From Salvelinus alpinus (Eukaryota; Chordata; Actinopteri; Salmoniformes; Salmonidae), in the NCBI RefSeq assembly GCF_045679555.1, contig NC_092090.1, positions 27,985,702 through 28,049,701 of the forward strand: a DNA stretch of 64,000 nt, read 5' to 3'. Each line of letters starts with the position of its first letter. Position 1 is the first letter of the stretch. Under the pieces are notes generated by a model that saw only the letters and a list, made by a program, of their open reading frames with translations, searched no databases and was not told where the DNA came from. Below are positions 9,934-20,879 of this stretch, piece after piece. A program made the position numbers and the translations under genes.

Positions 9934-11951
9934 ATGGCAGGTAAAACAAATATCATTGCATTGCATGGTTAGTAAAAACAAGACAATCTGGTCTCTGATA
10001 TGCATGTTTGCTTTAAAAACAAACGCAATCTTTTTTGAGCCTTCCTCTGACACTACTTAGAGTGTCATTTTGAACACAGACATAGTCTACAATAATATGC
10101 CAGTAAAAACCATCAGTTAGAATGTCTTGTCCTGCACTGAGGAAATTTAATAGTTAAGAACTTTTGCATGTGAACAGCAATCTGCACAATATGCTCTTCC
10201 AATGTATTTGATCAATTGGATTGTTTTGCAGTAGGTTCAACAGTCTATGGCTAAACTGTTTACTCAAATGTTCTTTTCAGATGAAGAGGCCGTGCCCGGT
10301 GCAGAGGGTCCTCTTGTCGCAGTGACTTTTCAGAAAACTCCTCACAAAAAACAGAAGTACCTGGAGTCTGAACCCAAAGCATTGGGGGTAAAACATCCTG
10401 AGCAAATAAATGAAGTGTTGTCTGTGTAGTCTGGCAATCCATTTAAATGTCACTATAATGTATTATGATTTGTGAAATGTTATTTAATGTTATTTAATAT
10501 GTAGTTCATTTTACTTCACCCCTCTCTCCTCCCCCCTCAGGTGACTCAGATTGCCCTCAGTGTGTTCTATATCAGTTCTGTCATTGTCATTCTCACCAAC
10601 AGCATAAGCATGGTGGTTGAAGATTTAACACAAATCATTGGATCAGTGTTTGTGAGTGCCCACCATACATGTTCCCCATCTACTCACTTGATTGATGTTA
10701 AAAGACAAGCAATTTAAAGAGCTGTTGAGTCTGTTGAGTCTGAGGTTGACATGTCTCTTACTGTTGTACTTTCTACAGGTGATCATAGCTGGTAGTTTGG
10801 CCATAGCTGCACAGAATCTCCATCTTCCCACTGTAAGTTATGCAATTTGTAGGCGTAGATGTTCTTTGACAAAACAAGTGAGATATACTGTATCAGTGGC
10901 ATTTCTTCTGCTCTCAGCTGCTCTCTTCTCCCCCCTCTGTCTCAGCTGAAGGCCTGTCTGGGGATGCAGGTAGTGGCCTGTGTAGCATCAGTGATCAACT
11001 TGATCGTCTCTGTGTCAGACATGGCTGGACATGAATATGGTTATGGCTGCTGGAAATACGTTGAAATCAACAGCACTGATCACAATGATTCTTGCTATTC
11101 AATCACTGTGAGTATGTACAGACAATATGTCAGTATGTGTTGGAAATACTTCAATTAACATTGAAAAAGGGGATGTTCAAACAGGGATGATCATATTGGA
11201 TGATAAAGTGGGCTGAGATTAAGAATATCCTATCAAATGTCACATGCAAATATTACAAATTAAATGTGTAAAGAGGAAAATATGTCATACAATAGGAATA
11301 AACACATGAAACAAAGTACACATTGCTCCAATTCTTGTCAACAGGCTTCTACTGAACATTACCTTGCTGAGTTGGTCCTGATAAATACTGCTCTCATCGC
11401 TATCTCTGTCACGCTCGCTGCCTACTGCTGCAAGGTGGTCAATTGCTGCTCTCCAGGACAACGAATGGTGAGTCAGTGTAGGAATGGAACCTCTAAAATC
11501 AGAAACGGACTGGCCATAGGTCAGTTCTGGCAAATACCAGACAGATCCATTGGCCAGTGGGACAGTCTAAATTGGGGTTTAATCACAGAATTATCATGAT
11601 TTGGCTCATGATGGGAACGACAAGGGGGAAAAAATGGTCCAGTGAGTTGTAAATGACTAGGCCAATTTCTGGTCCCATGCAGTCCTTGCCTTCCTACAAC
11701 AGACATCACCTTGAAATGCAAAGTTTGGTTGGAGGCCTACCAATACTATGTCTGTGGTGTGTCTAGAATGGGGTAGTGGCCTGTTCTCATTGTTCAAATA
11801 TTGCATTTGACCAGATACTGAACAGAACATCTGAATTATAATCAGTGATTGAATGTTGTTATAACATGACGGTTATAAACTCTTAATTGAGTATGTGAGT
11901 TCTCTCTTCTAGCCGGTGATCACAGTCCAAGTCCCTCCTGCTCAGCAATGA
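9934..11951 (+). CDS. MS4A-family four-transmembrane protein, copy 1
   Basis: Seven coding exons: 9934-9940, 10281-10387, 10541-10651, 10779-10832, 10946-11107, 11345-11467 and 11913-11951. All have GT-AG ends and agreeing phases, giving 200 codons. The start is the ATG in cagttATGGCAG, with the second codon split across intron 1. The short cytoplasmic N-terminus is followed by TM1 (exon 3, ALSVFYISSVIVILT), TM2 (exon 4, IIAGSLAIAA, the MS4A/CD20 hallmark), TM3 (start of exon 5, KACLGMQVVACVASV) and TM4 (exon 6). The large extracellular loop between TM3 and TM4 has sequons NST and NDS. TM4 is followed by a cysteine cluster (YCCKVVNCC) that may be palmitoylated, and the tail ends VPPAQQ. MS4A proteins act at the plasma membrane as signalling partners or channel-like subunits, often in leukocytes. 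The exact orthologue cannot be fixed. Confidence 0.92.
10041..10157 (+). repeat. Copy of the upstream region inside intron 1
   Basis: About 115 bp starting ctctgacactacttagagtg and ending tagttaagaac is a diverged copy of 9624-9737, which lies just upstream of the same gene. Comparison with intron 1 of the distal gene, where the block is missing and the flanks are continuous, shows it is an insertion specific to copy 1. Confidence 0.88.
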
Positions 11952-12390
11952 AGAGAGATACAGTTTGAGGACCAATCAAGACAAGAGATCCAACCCTCTC
12001 ACTAACCAGCAAAAACATGTCTTATACTTCCATCAACTAAAATATTGTAGGCCTATATATCTATACATACACTCAGTGCATAAAATATTGCGCATGGCAC
12101 CTACTACCATACCCCGTTCAAAGGCACTTAAATCTTTTGTTTTGCCCATTCACCCTCTTAATGGTACACATACACAATCCACATCTCAATTGTCTCAAGG
12201 CTTAAAAATGATTCTTGAACCTGTCTCCTCCCCTTCATCTACACTGACTGAAGGGGATTTAACAAGTGACATCAATAAGGGATCATAACTTTCCCCTGGA
12301 CTGACCTGATCAGATCATGTCATGGAACGAACAGCTGTTCATAAGGTTTTGTGGACTCAGTATAAGTCACCTGATGGATTTATTTTTGTA

Positions 12391-12396
12391 ATTAAA
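12391..12396 (+). terminator. Possible polyadenylation signal of MS4A copy 1
   Basis: ATTAAA about 440 bp after the stop codon, in an AT-rich stretch and followed by T-rich sequence about 30 bp on. It is the first credible signal seen downstream of the gene. The distal copy is diverged at this point, so its use is uncertain. Confidence 0.3.
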
Positions 12397-12669
12397 AACT
12401 TTGATACGATGTACCCTTATGTGAGTTACATTTTATTAGGGGTCCTAGCAGGTGCAGGAACCCTATTGTTTTGTTAGTGTTCTTATTATATTTCCTGGGT
12501 CTTCCTTCTTTTGGTCAATATCTCCACAACCAATTGGTAAAAAGTTGTAAAAAATAACAACAGCAAAAAACAATAAATGGCAGGTTGGTAGAACCCTTAT
12601 ATATGATCTATGGAGGGTTTGTAAATGGCTTACAATTCACCAATAAAGTATATCCATAGGTTTACAACC

Positions 12670-12828
12670 GGCTAGGTCGACTGTGTGGGTTAGAGCATGG
12701 TGTTTTCAACACCAGGGGGTTGCAGTTGATTCCCACATGGGCCACATATTGAATGTATGTATCACTGACAATTGTAATATAAGTCATTTTAGATATACGT
12801 TTTTACCAATGACCATATCATTTTCATA
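12670..12828 (+). repeat. tRNA-derived SINE-like element, proximal copy
   Basis: Starts with a tRNA-like head (tgggttagagcatgg resembling an A box, ggttgcagttgattcccac resembling a B box) and ends with the tail ...tttagataTacgttTttaccaatgacca, which resembles the conserved fish SINE/LINE tail (gataaaagcgtctgctaaatg). The same element is present at 20738-20878 in the duplicated segment, so it was inserted before the duplication. Confidence 0.6.
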
Positions 12829-12989
12829 TGGTATCACAATGTAAAGAACACAATTCAATATCATTCCCATTATTTCAATGTGCATGTACAGTGAAAAAGT
12901 AGGAGTGGCTGGAACATGAAAGTTATTCTATTGTTTCTATTCATTGAGCAACTAGCTCTCACAGACTCACATCAGAATTGGATGTTCGT

Positions 12990-13230
12990 CCATATTTCTC
13001 AAACATCAAATTTTGAAGTTGTTGAAAATGTCAAATTTCAAAGTGTTTAAGGTTAAGTTTAGGAATGAACTCTCAAATATTTAGGTTAGGCATTAACTCC
13101 GAAATGGTTAAGGTAAGGTGTAAGGTTTGGGATAGGCTTAAAACTAAGTAAAACGTTAAATCGCTGGATTTGAACATGCAACCTATGGAATTAGAGGTAG
13201 ATTCTTATGCCCATAGACCATCCCCATGCA
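12990..13230 (-). repeat. SINE-like fragment, minus strand
   Basis: On the minus strand the sequence ataggttgcatgttcaaatc resembles a tRNA B box. It is followed by pyrimidine-rich TTACCTTAACC-type repeats (plus strand: ttaaggttaag, ggttaggcatt, ggttaaggtaagg). This arrangement recurs in fish tRNA-derived SINEs. The family is not assigned. Confidence 0.4.
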
Positions 13231-13439
13231 AAACCGAAACCTACTTGAATGTAACAGTGCTCACTGTTGCCGCTAATGGCCGGTTTCCATGTCATCTCCC
13301 GATGTCCTCAGACATAGAAGGACGTCGAATACTGACTTGTATCACGGGTGACCTGACTGCAGTGAGAGCACAACATGAACCACATTCATGAAGCTACTCA
13401 GAGTAGGACCAATGATCTAGGATCAGTTTAACCTTTAAG

Positions 13440-14110
13440 ATCATAATGAATATCAGATTACCTCAAATCAAATTGTATTAATCACATACACATATTTAGC
13501 AGACGTTATTGTGGGTGTAGCGAAATGCTTATGTTCTTAGCTCCAACATTGCAATAGTATCTAACAATTCACGACAATACACAACTCTAAAAGTAAAAGA
13601 ATAGAATGAATACATAAATAAATATTAGGACGCGCAATGTCAGAGTGGCATTGACTAAAATACAGTAGAATAGAATACACTATATACATATGAGATGAGT
13701 AAAGCAGTATGTAAACATGATCAAAGTGACTAGTGTTCCATTATTAAATTGGCCTGTGTTGCCATGTCTATGTATACAGGGCAGCAGCCTCTAAGGTAGA
13801 GGGTTGAGTAACCAGGCGGTAACCGGGTGGTAGCCAGCTAGTGATGGCTATTTAACAGTCTGATGGTCATGAGATAGCAGCACCTGTGATGCACCTGTAC
13901 TGACCTCGCCTTCTGGATGATAGCGGTGTGAACAGGCCGTGGCTCGGGTGGTTGATGTCCTTGATGATCTTTATGGCCTTCCTGTGACATCGGTTACTGT
14001 AGGTGTCCTGGAGGGCAGGCAGTGTGCCCCCGGAGATGCGTTGGGCAGACCGCAACACCCTCTGGAGAGCCCTACGGTTGCGGGCGGTGCAGTGGACAGG
14101 GGGGAACTGA
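13440..14110 (-). repeat. Non-LTR retrotransposon 3' end, minus strand
   Basis: The minus-strand translation at 13867-14058 includes LRSAQRISGGTLPALQDTY and RCHRKAIKIIKD, the C-terminal block of a fish LINE ORF2 protein (normally followed by a basic, serine-rich tail). The minus-strand 3' end (13440-13600) contains the gtagcgaaatgctt sequence that also occurs near 54510. Truncated and non-functional. Confidence 0.7.
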
Positions 14111-14990
14111 TCCTAGATCAGCACTCTCACCTTGAGACACTTTATGAATACGGGCCCAGAGATCCAATTTGTATTACATGACACTCCTTTGTGGCTAACG
14201 CGGCACTAAAAATCTATTTGTAGATGGTAGATTTGGAGAAATGGTTAATGGATAACGATAGTGTTATGAGGAAGGGATAGAGGTATGAGGTACAGGGGCA
14301 AGGGTGGAGCATAAAGTCTTATACAAAGCCTAAAGAGCTGAATGAAATCCTAGAGCTGAATAAACAGAAACAATAATGTGACTGTGATTGCACGATTGAG
14401 GGCTCGATTAATTCAGATTCATGCTAGCCGACACCCGTATAGCTGGTGTTTTGACTGTGTCGGAGGAGAAAGCGTTTTAGACCTGTCAAATCCACAAGCA
14501 GCTCCAGGTGTGGTGACACTGATGGTTTCTCAGAACTGATGGCTTCTACAGTTGTGGCGAGAGTACAGCATTTTAGCTAAGCCTAACCCTTTTCCAAACC
14601 TTAACCTAATTATCCTAACCTGATACTTCAATTCTCCTAAACTGATATTTTAAAACTGATAACCTGCTACGTTAATTCTCCTAACCTGCTACTTTAATTC
14701 TCCTAACTGCTACTATAGAGCCAGTGACTTTTGTTCTTCACACCAGAGTAACATAGTCCCCGCACAATGATCTTCTCTTAAACTTTGCTCTGCTTGTGTG
14801 TCTACAGCTGAAGAGTAAATGACAGGACCCTTATTTAATGTCTCCTCTCAGATAAATAATGTGTTTGTGGATAATCATGGAGTTGAGGAAAATGAATTTA
14901 GGCCATCAGTTGACTGTAGTTTTTCAGTCCTCTGTTCTTCATGAGTATGTTCTACAGGGCAACAACAACCTGACTCTGACTCCTATCAAC
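14111..14990. other. No gene recognised
   Basis: Non-coding. There is a local cluster of repeats ttctcctaacctgctact and variants around 14630-14710. Nothing suggests an exon. Confidence 0.5.
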
Positions 14991-14995
14991 CTGCC

Positions 14996-15095
14996 TCATT
15001 AGATGGATAATCTAAAGACAGACTGTGTCACAAATGGCAACCTACCCTAAATACAACATTACTTGGCACCCTTTTCCCTATATAGTGCACTACTT
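14996..15095 (-). repeat. Dispersed fish repeat (cccTATATAGTGCACTA family)
   Basis: Contains gtcacaaatggcaacctacc and ccctatatagtgcactactt. The minus-strand form (tagtgcactatatagggaat, then agggtgccatttggga) is a widespread fish repeat also seen here near 44700-44790, 55370-55430 and 61365-61405. It abuts the left end of the distal MS4A duplication. Confidence 0.6.
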
Positions 15096-15390
15096 AAGGT
15101 ATAATTTTGAACATAGACATAGTCTACAACAATTGCCAGTAGAAACCATCAGTTAGAATTTCCTGTCCTGCACTGAGGAAATCTAACAGTTAAGGGGGAG
15201 GAGTGTGTGGGCCTAGAGAGGGGTCAAATTCCTCTGACAACAAGGGGGCGGGATTGCATACAAAATAACGGGGCACACAAAGAGTTCAGGGGCGTTGGTG
15301 GTTTTGCTCTGAATTTTGTCAAGGAAGTCAAAAGTAGACTATTTGAAAGATTATCGACGATTTCAGAGATCTTAATAACATCCAACAGTT

Positions 15391-18300
15391 ATGGCAGGTA
15401 AAACAAATGTCATTGCATTGCATGGTTAGTAAAAACAGGACAATCTGGACTATATTCTGCATGTTTGCATAAAAAATAAAAACAATCTCATACCAGAACA
15501 TTTGCATGTGAACAAAAATCGTCTCAATATGCTGCTCCCAAAAAACATTTAAATCGGGTTGTATTGCAGTAGGTTCAGCAGTCTATTGCTAGACAGTTTT
15601 CTCAAATGCTCTTTTCAGATGAAGAGGCTGTTCCCGGCGCAGAGGGTCCACTTGTCGCAGTGACATTTCAGAGGAATCCTCACCAAAAACAGAAGTACCT
15701 GGAGTCTCAACCCAAAGCACTGGGGGTAAAACATCCTGAGCAAATAAATGAAGTGTGGTCTGGCAATCCAATCAAATGTCATTATAACGTTTTTTAATCT
15801 ATGAAATGTTATTCATAACAATCTGTAGTTCATTTTACTTCACCCCTCTCTCCTCCCCCCTCAGGTGACTCAGATTGCCCTCAGTGTGTTCTATATCAGT
15901 TCTGTCATTGTCATTCTCACCAACAGCTTGAGCATGGTGGTTCTAGACCCACCACAAATCATTGGATCAGTGTTTGTGAGTGCCCACCATACATGTTCCC
16001 CCTCTACTCACTTGATTGATGTTAAAAGACAAGCAATTTAAAGAGCTGAGTGTTGAGTCTGAGGTTGACATGTCTCTTACTGTTGTTCTCTCTACAGGTG
16101 ATCATAGCTGGTAGTTTGGCCATAGCTGCACAGAATCTCCATCTTCCCACTGTAAGTTTTGCAATTTGTAAGTGTACAAGTTCTTTAAGAAAAAAAGTGA
16201 GATATACTGTACCAGTGGTATTTCTTCTCTTCTCCTCTTCTCCTTCTGTCTCAGCTGAAGGCCTGTCTGGGGATGCAGGTAGTGGCCTGCGTAGCATCAG
16301 TGTTCAACTTGATCGTCTCTGTGGCAAGAATGGAAGCACGCAGTTATTTCTGTTGGAAATACGGTGAAGGGAACCTCACTGATTACGACAAGACTTGCAT
16401 TTTATTTAATGTGAGTATTTACAGACACTATATCAGTATGTGTTGGTTATTGTTCAATGTACAGTGCATTCAGAAAGTATTCAGACCCCTTGACTTTTCC
16501 ATGTTTTGTTACGTTACAGCCTTATTCTAAAATGTATTAAATTGTTTTTGCCCCCCTAATCAATCGGCACACAATACCCCATAATGACAAAGCAAAAACA
16601 GTTTTTTATCATTTTCTTGCAAATGTATAAAAAATGTATAACAGAAATAGCACATTTACATAAGTATTCAGACCCTTTACTCAGTACTTTGTTGAAGCAC
16701 CTTTGGCAGTGATTACAGCCTTAAATCTTCTTGGGTAAGACACTACAAGCTTGGCACACCTGTATTTGGGGAGTTTCCCACCTTCTTCTCTGCAGATCCT
16801 CTCAATCTCTGTCAGGTTGGATAGGGAGAGTCGCTGCACAGCTATTTTCAGGTCTCTTAAGAGATGTTCAATCGGGTTCAAGTCCAGACTCTGGCTGGGC
16901 CACTCAAAGACATTCAGAGACTTGTCTCAAAGTCACGTCTGCGTTATCTTGGCTGTGTGCGTAGGGTCATTGTCCTGTTCGAAGGTGAACCTTTGCCCCA
17001 GTTTGAGGTTCTGAGCTCTCTGGAGCAGTTTTTTTTATCAAGGATCTCTCTGTACTTTGCTCCATACATCTATCCCTCAAACCTGACTAGTCGCCCAGTC
17101 CATGCCACTGAATAACAGTCACTGCCACAACCATGCTTCCCCGTAGGGATGGTGCAAGCATTTCTCTAGACGTGAAGCTTGGCATTCAGGCCAAAAAGTT
17201 AAATCTTGATTTCATCAGACCTGAGAATTTTGTTTCTCATGGTCTGTGTCCTTTTGGTGCTTTTTGGCAAACTCCAAGCGGGCTGTCATGTGCCTTTTAC
17301 TTAGGAGTGGCTTCTGTCTGGCCACCATAAAGGCCTGATTGTTGATGTGATGCAGAGATAGTTGTCCTTCTGGAAGGTTCTACCATCTTCACAGAGGAAC
17401 TCTGGAGCTCTATCAGAGTGACCATCGCATTCTTGGTCACCTCCCTGACCAAGGCCCTTCTCCTCCGATTGCTCAGTTTGGCCGTGTGGCCAGCTCAAGG
17501 AAAAGCCTTGGTGGTTCCAAACTTATTCCATTTAAGAATGGAGGCCACTGTGTTCTTGGGGACTTTCAGTGCTGCAGAAATGTTTTGGTACCCTGCCCCA
17601 GATCTGTGCCTCGACACAATCCCGTCTCAGAGCTCTACGGACAATTCCTTCGCCCTCATGGCTTGGTTTTTGCTCTGACATGAACTGTAAACTGTGGGAC
17701 CTTATATATGATTTGGAAAGTGTGTGCCTTTCCAAATCATGTCCAATCAATTGAATTTACCACAAGTGGACTCTAATCAAGTTGTAGAAACATCTCAAGG
17801 ATGATCAATGGAAACAGGGTGGAGCTCAATTTCGAGTCTCATACAAAAGGGTCTGAATACTTATGTAAATATGGTATTTCAATAAAACAAAATTGATTGC
17901 ATTTGCAAACATTTCTAAAAACCTGTTTTCGTTTTTCCATTATGGGGTATTGTGTGTGGATTGATGAGGGAAAACATTTATTTAATACATTTTAGAATAA
18001 GGCTGTGACGTAACAAAATGTGGAAGATGTCAAGGGGTCTGAATACTTTCCGAATGCACTGTAAATGTTAAAGTGATGCTTATATTAGATGTTCAAGTGG
18101 GCTGAGATTGAGAATGTCCTATGAAATGCTACATGCAAATATTACTTATTGGATATGTAGAGGCAAATACACAAGATAAGTACAGTATGTGGACACCCTT
18201 TCAAATGAGTGGATTCAGCTATTTCGACCACACCCGTTGCTGACAGCTGTATAAAATCGAGCACACAGTCATGCAATCTCCATAGACAAACATTGGCAGT

Positions 18301-19965
18301 AGAATGGCCTTATTGAAGACCTCACTGACTTTCAACGTTGCATCGTCATAGGATTCCACTTTCGAAGTCAGTTCGTCTAATTTCTGCCCTGTTTGAGCTG
18401 TCCGTCAACGGTAAGTGATGTTAATTTGAAGTGGAAATATCTAGGCGCAACAACGGCTCAGCTGCAAAGTGGTAGGCTACACAAGCTCACAGAATGGGAC
18501 CGCCAAGGGCTGAAGCACGTAGTGGGTAAAAAAGCATCTGTCCACAGTGGCAACACTCACTGCAGAGCTCCAAACTGCCTCTGGAATCAACGTCAGCACG
18601 AGAACTGTTCATCGTGCTGACGAGCATCCGCACACAAGCCTAAGATCACAACATACAATGCCAAGCGTCGGCTGGAGTGGTGTAAAGCTCGCTGCCGTTG
18701 GACTCTGGAGCATTGGAAACGCATTCTCTGGAATGATGAATACACTTCATCATCTGGCAGTCCGACGAAAGAATTTGGGTTTGGTGGATGCCAGGAGAAC
18801 GCTACCTGCCCCAATGCATAGTGTAATGTTTAGTGGAGGAGGAATAATGGTCTGGGTCTGTTTTTCATTGTTTGGGCTAGGCCTCTTAGTTCCAGTGAAG
18901 GGACATTTAACACTACACATACAATTACATTCTAGACGAATCTGTTCTTCCAACTTTGTGGCATAAGTTTGGGGAAAGCCCTTTTCTGTTTCAGGATGAC
19001 AATGCACCCATGCACAAAGCAAGGTCCATACAGAAATGGTTTGTCGAGATCGGTGTGGAAGAACTTGATTGGCCTGCACAGAGCCCTGACCTCAACCCCA
19101 TCGAACTCCTTTGGGATGAATTGGAATGCCGACTGCAAGTCAGGCCTAATCTCCTAACATCAGTGCCCGACCTCACTAATGCTCGTGGGTGAATGGACAC
19201 AGGTCCCCACAGCAATGTTCCAACATCTAGTTGAAAGCCTTCCCAGATGAGTGGAGGCTGTTATAGCAGCAAAGGGTGACCAACTCCATATTAATGTCTA
19301 TGATTTTGGAATGAGATGTTCGACGAGCAGGTATCCACATACTTTTGGTCATGTAGTGTATGTCGTACAATGGGAAGAAACATAAAAGAAAGTACACAAT
19401 GCTCCAATTCTTGTCAACAGAATTCTGCTACACATTACTTTGCTGAGTTGATCCTGATACAAACTGCTCTCATCGCTATCTCTGTCACGCTGGCTGCCTA
19501 CTGCTGTAAGGTGGTCAACTGCTGCTCCCCGGGACCACGAATGGTGAGTCAGTGTGGAAATGGAACCTCTAGAATCAGAATAAAACTGTCCATAGTCAGA
19601 TCTGGCAAATGCCAGACGAGTCCATTGGCAAATGGGCCAGTCTAAATTGGGGTTTTAGTGCAGAATTATCATGATTTGGCTAATGATGAGGATAACAAGG
19701 GGAAGAAATAGTCCAATTTCATGCAGTCCTTCCCTGCCTACAACAGACATCACCTTGAAATGCAAAGTTTGGTTGGAGGCCTATAAATACTATGCCTGTG
19801 GTGTGTCTAGAATGGGCTGAGTGGCCTGTTCTCATCATTCAAATACTGTATTTGACGAGATAATCTGTGTTGTTATAACATGACTGTTATAACGTCTTAA
19901 TTGAGTGTGTGAGTTCTATCTTCCAGCCGGTGATCACAGTCCAAGTCCCTCCTGCTCAGCAATGA
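15391..19965 (+). CDS. MS4A-family four-transmembrane protein, copy 2
   Basis: Seven coding exons: 15391-15397, 15619-15725, 15865-15975, 16098-16151, 16255-16410, 19421-19543 and 19927-19965. They encode 198 codons with GT-AG introns and the same phases as copy 1. The exon encoding TM2 (IIAGSLAIAA) is identical in protein to copy 1, and TM1, TM3, TM4 and the VPPAQQ tail are nearly so. Differences gather in the extracellular TM3-TM4 loop, which is two residues shorter and carries sequons NLT and NNS in place of NST and NDS. Intron 5 has grown to 3.0 kb through two Tc1 insertions; both leave the splice sites intact. No disabling change is seen, so the gene is probably functional. The product is expected at the plasma membrane. 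Confidence 0.9.
16462..18061 (-). mobile_element. Tc1/mariner transposon B in MS4A copy 2 intron 5
   Basis: A 1600-bp element flanked by TA (16460-16461, 18062-18063). The inverted ends start CAGTGCATTCAGAAAGTATT on the left, and on the right the reverse complement starts CAGTGCATTCGGAAAGTATT. The proximal MS4A copy has an uninterrupted site near 11155 (tcaattaacattg), so insertion followed the duplication. Confidence 0.95.
16681..17690 (-). pseudogene. Degenerate Tc1 transposase (element B)
   Basis: Fragments of a Tc1 transposase are spread over all minus-strand frames. The N-terminus is out of frame near 17680, and the C-terminal part with NPIEHLLRDLK and a normal ending is at 16881-16681. 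Multiple frameshifts separate them. No active product is possible. Confidence 0.85.
18170..19358 (+). mobile_element. Tc1/mariner transposon C in MS4A copy 2 intron 5
   Basis: Flanked by TA (18168-18169, 19359-19360). The right end reads ...acttttggtcatgtagtg and the left end carries the diverged counterpart before gtatgtggacaccc. The left terminus has decayed more than the right. In copy 1 the corresponding sequence aggaaaaTAtgtcatac (11274-11290) is the empty site. Confidence 0.9.
18304..19254 (+). pseudogene. Degenerate Tc1 transposase (element C)
   Basis: Plus-strand remnants include MFSGGGIMVWVCFSLFG, DDNAPMHKARSIQKWF and [20 protein letters not shown], which are the second Asp and the Glu of the DD34E core. 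The fragments lie in different frames and several stops intervene. Confidence 0.88.
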
Positions 19966-20178
19966 GGAGAGATACCGTGTGAGGACCTATCAAGACAAGC
20001 GATCCAACCCCTTAATCAACCAGCAAAAACATTCTTCCATCAACTGACATATTGTAGGCCTATATGCCTACACGTATGTCAGACCGATGGATTTGTTTTT
20101 TTTTATAGAAAACTGCTTGGCATGATGTAGCCTAATGTGAGTTATATTTTATTAGGGGTCCTAGCAGGTTCGTAGAAC

Positions 20179-20658
20179 TGTGATGGAAAGCATTTTGTTG
20201 GTGCTTTTCTATTTACCAATTTCTGTGTTCTATGTTTGTGCTTTTCTATAAACAAATTTCTGTGTTCATGCAAGTGACTGATTAAACGAATCCTCACTAT
20301 CAGTATCTGCAATTTGGCAGTACACCGAGATCCTTGTTTAGGGAAAGGGATATCTCTGTTTCAAGGTCTCAGCTTAGAGAGAAGAAGCCTTGTGAGGTAT
20401 TGGTCTGTCACATGCATGACCCAGTATTGGTTGTCACATGAATGAAGCAAACATGAATTATGAATGATGTATAAGCTAAATCATGCAAATATAACTTTTC
20501 AGTATATAAGGGAACTAACGGGACTGCCCGTTAGAGCTCACTTCAGACCGGTACTTTATGCATCTAAGTTTGACTGTGACCTCTCCAGCTTGCTGACAAT
20601 AAAGAGTGATTCATTTATAATTGACTTTGAGTGTCCCTGTGTAAGAATTTACACAACA
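20179..20658 (+). mobile_element. Solo LTR with 4-bp target duplication
   Basis: 480 bp beginning TGTGATGG and ending ACACAACA, flanked by GAAC on both sides (20175-20178, 20659-20662). It contains a TATA-like agtatataag (20501-20510) and AATAAA (20598-20603), as expected for a U3-R-U5 unit. The proximal MS4A segment has gtaGAACcc at the same point (12589-12596), without the LTR. It is probably the product of LTR-LTR recombination. The superfamily is not determined. Confidence 0.8.
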
Positions 20659-20737
20659 GAACCCCTACATTATGATCTATGGAGGGTTTCTAAATGGCTT
20701 ACAAGTTATAAATAAAGGATATCCATAGGGGGGTGAA

Positions 20738-20878
20738 CAGGCTATGTGGGTTAGAGCATGGTGTTTTCAACACTAGGGGGTTGGAGTTGATTCCCACATG
20801 GGCCACATCTTGAATGTATGTATCACTGGCAATTGTAATATAAGTAGCTTTAGATAAAAGTTTCTACCAATGACCATA
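20738..20878 (+). repeat. tRNA-derived SINE-like element, distal copy
   Basis: Duplicate of the element at 12670-12828, with the same head (gtgggttagagcatggtg) and tail (tagataaaagtttctaccaa). It was present before the segmental duplication. Confidence 0.6.
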
Positions 20879-20879
20879 T

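Larger units (their letters stand above)
9630..12830 (+). repeat. Segmental duplication, proximal copy
   Basis: Upstream region, all seven MS4A exons, introns and 3' flank through a SINE-like insertion match 15088-20880 at high identity once later insertions are removed. The match begins near cactactta (9630 and 15088). This copy lacks the two Tc1 elements and the solo LTR found in the distal copy. It has instead an extra duplicated block in intron 1 and an extra segment near 12450-12590. Confidence 0.92.

Noticed and set aside
9750-9944. 64-codon frame MGLERGQIPL... before each MS4A gene (also 15207-15401)
   Set aside because: It overlaps the 5' untranslated region and runs past the splice donor; the frame that continues through all MS4A exons starts at the later ATG (9934, 15391).
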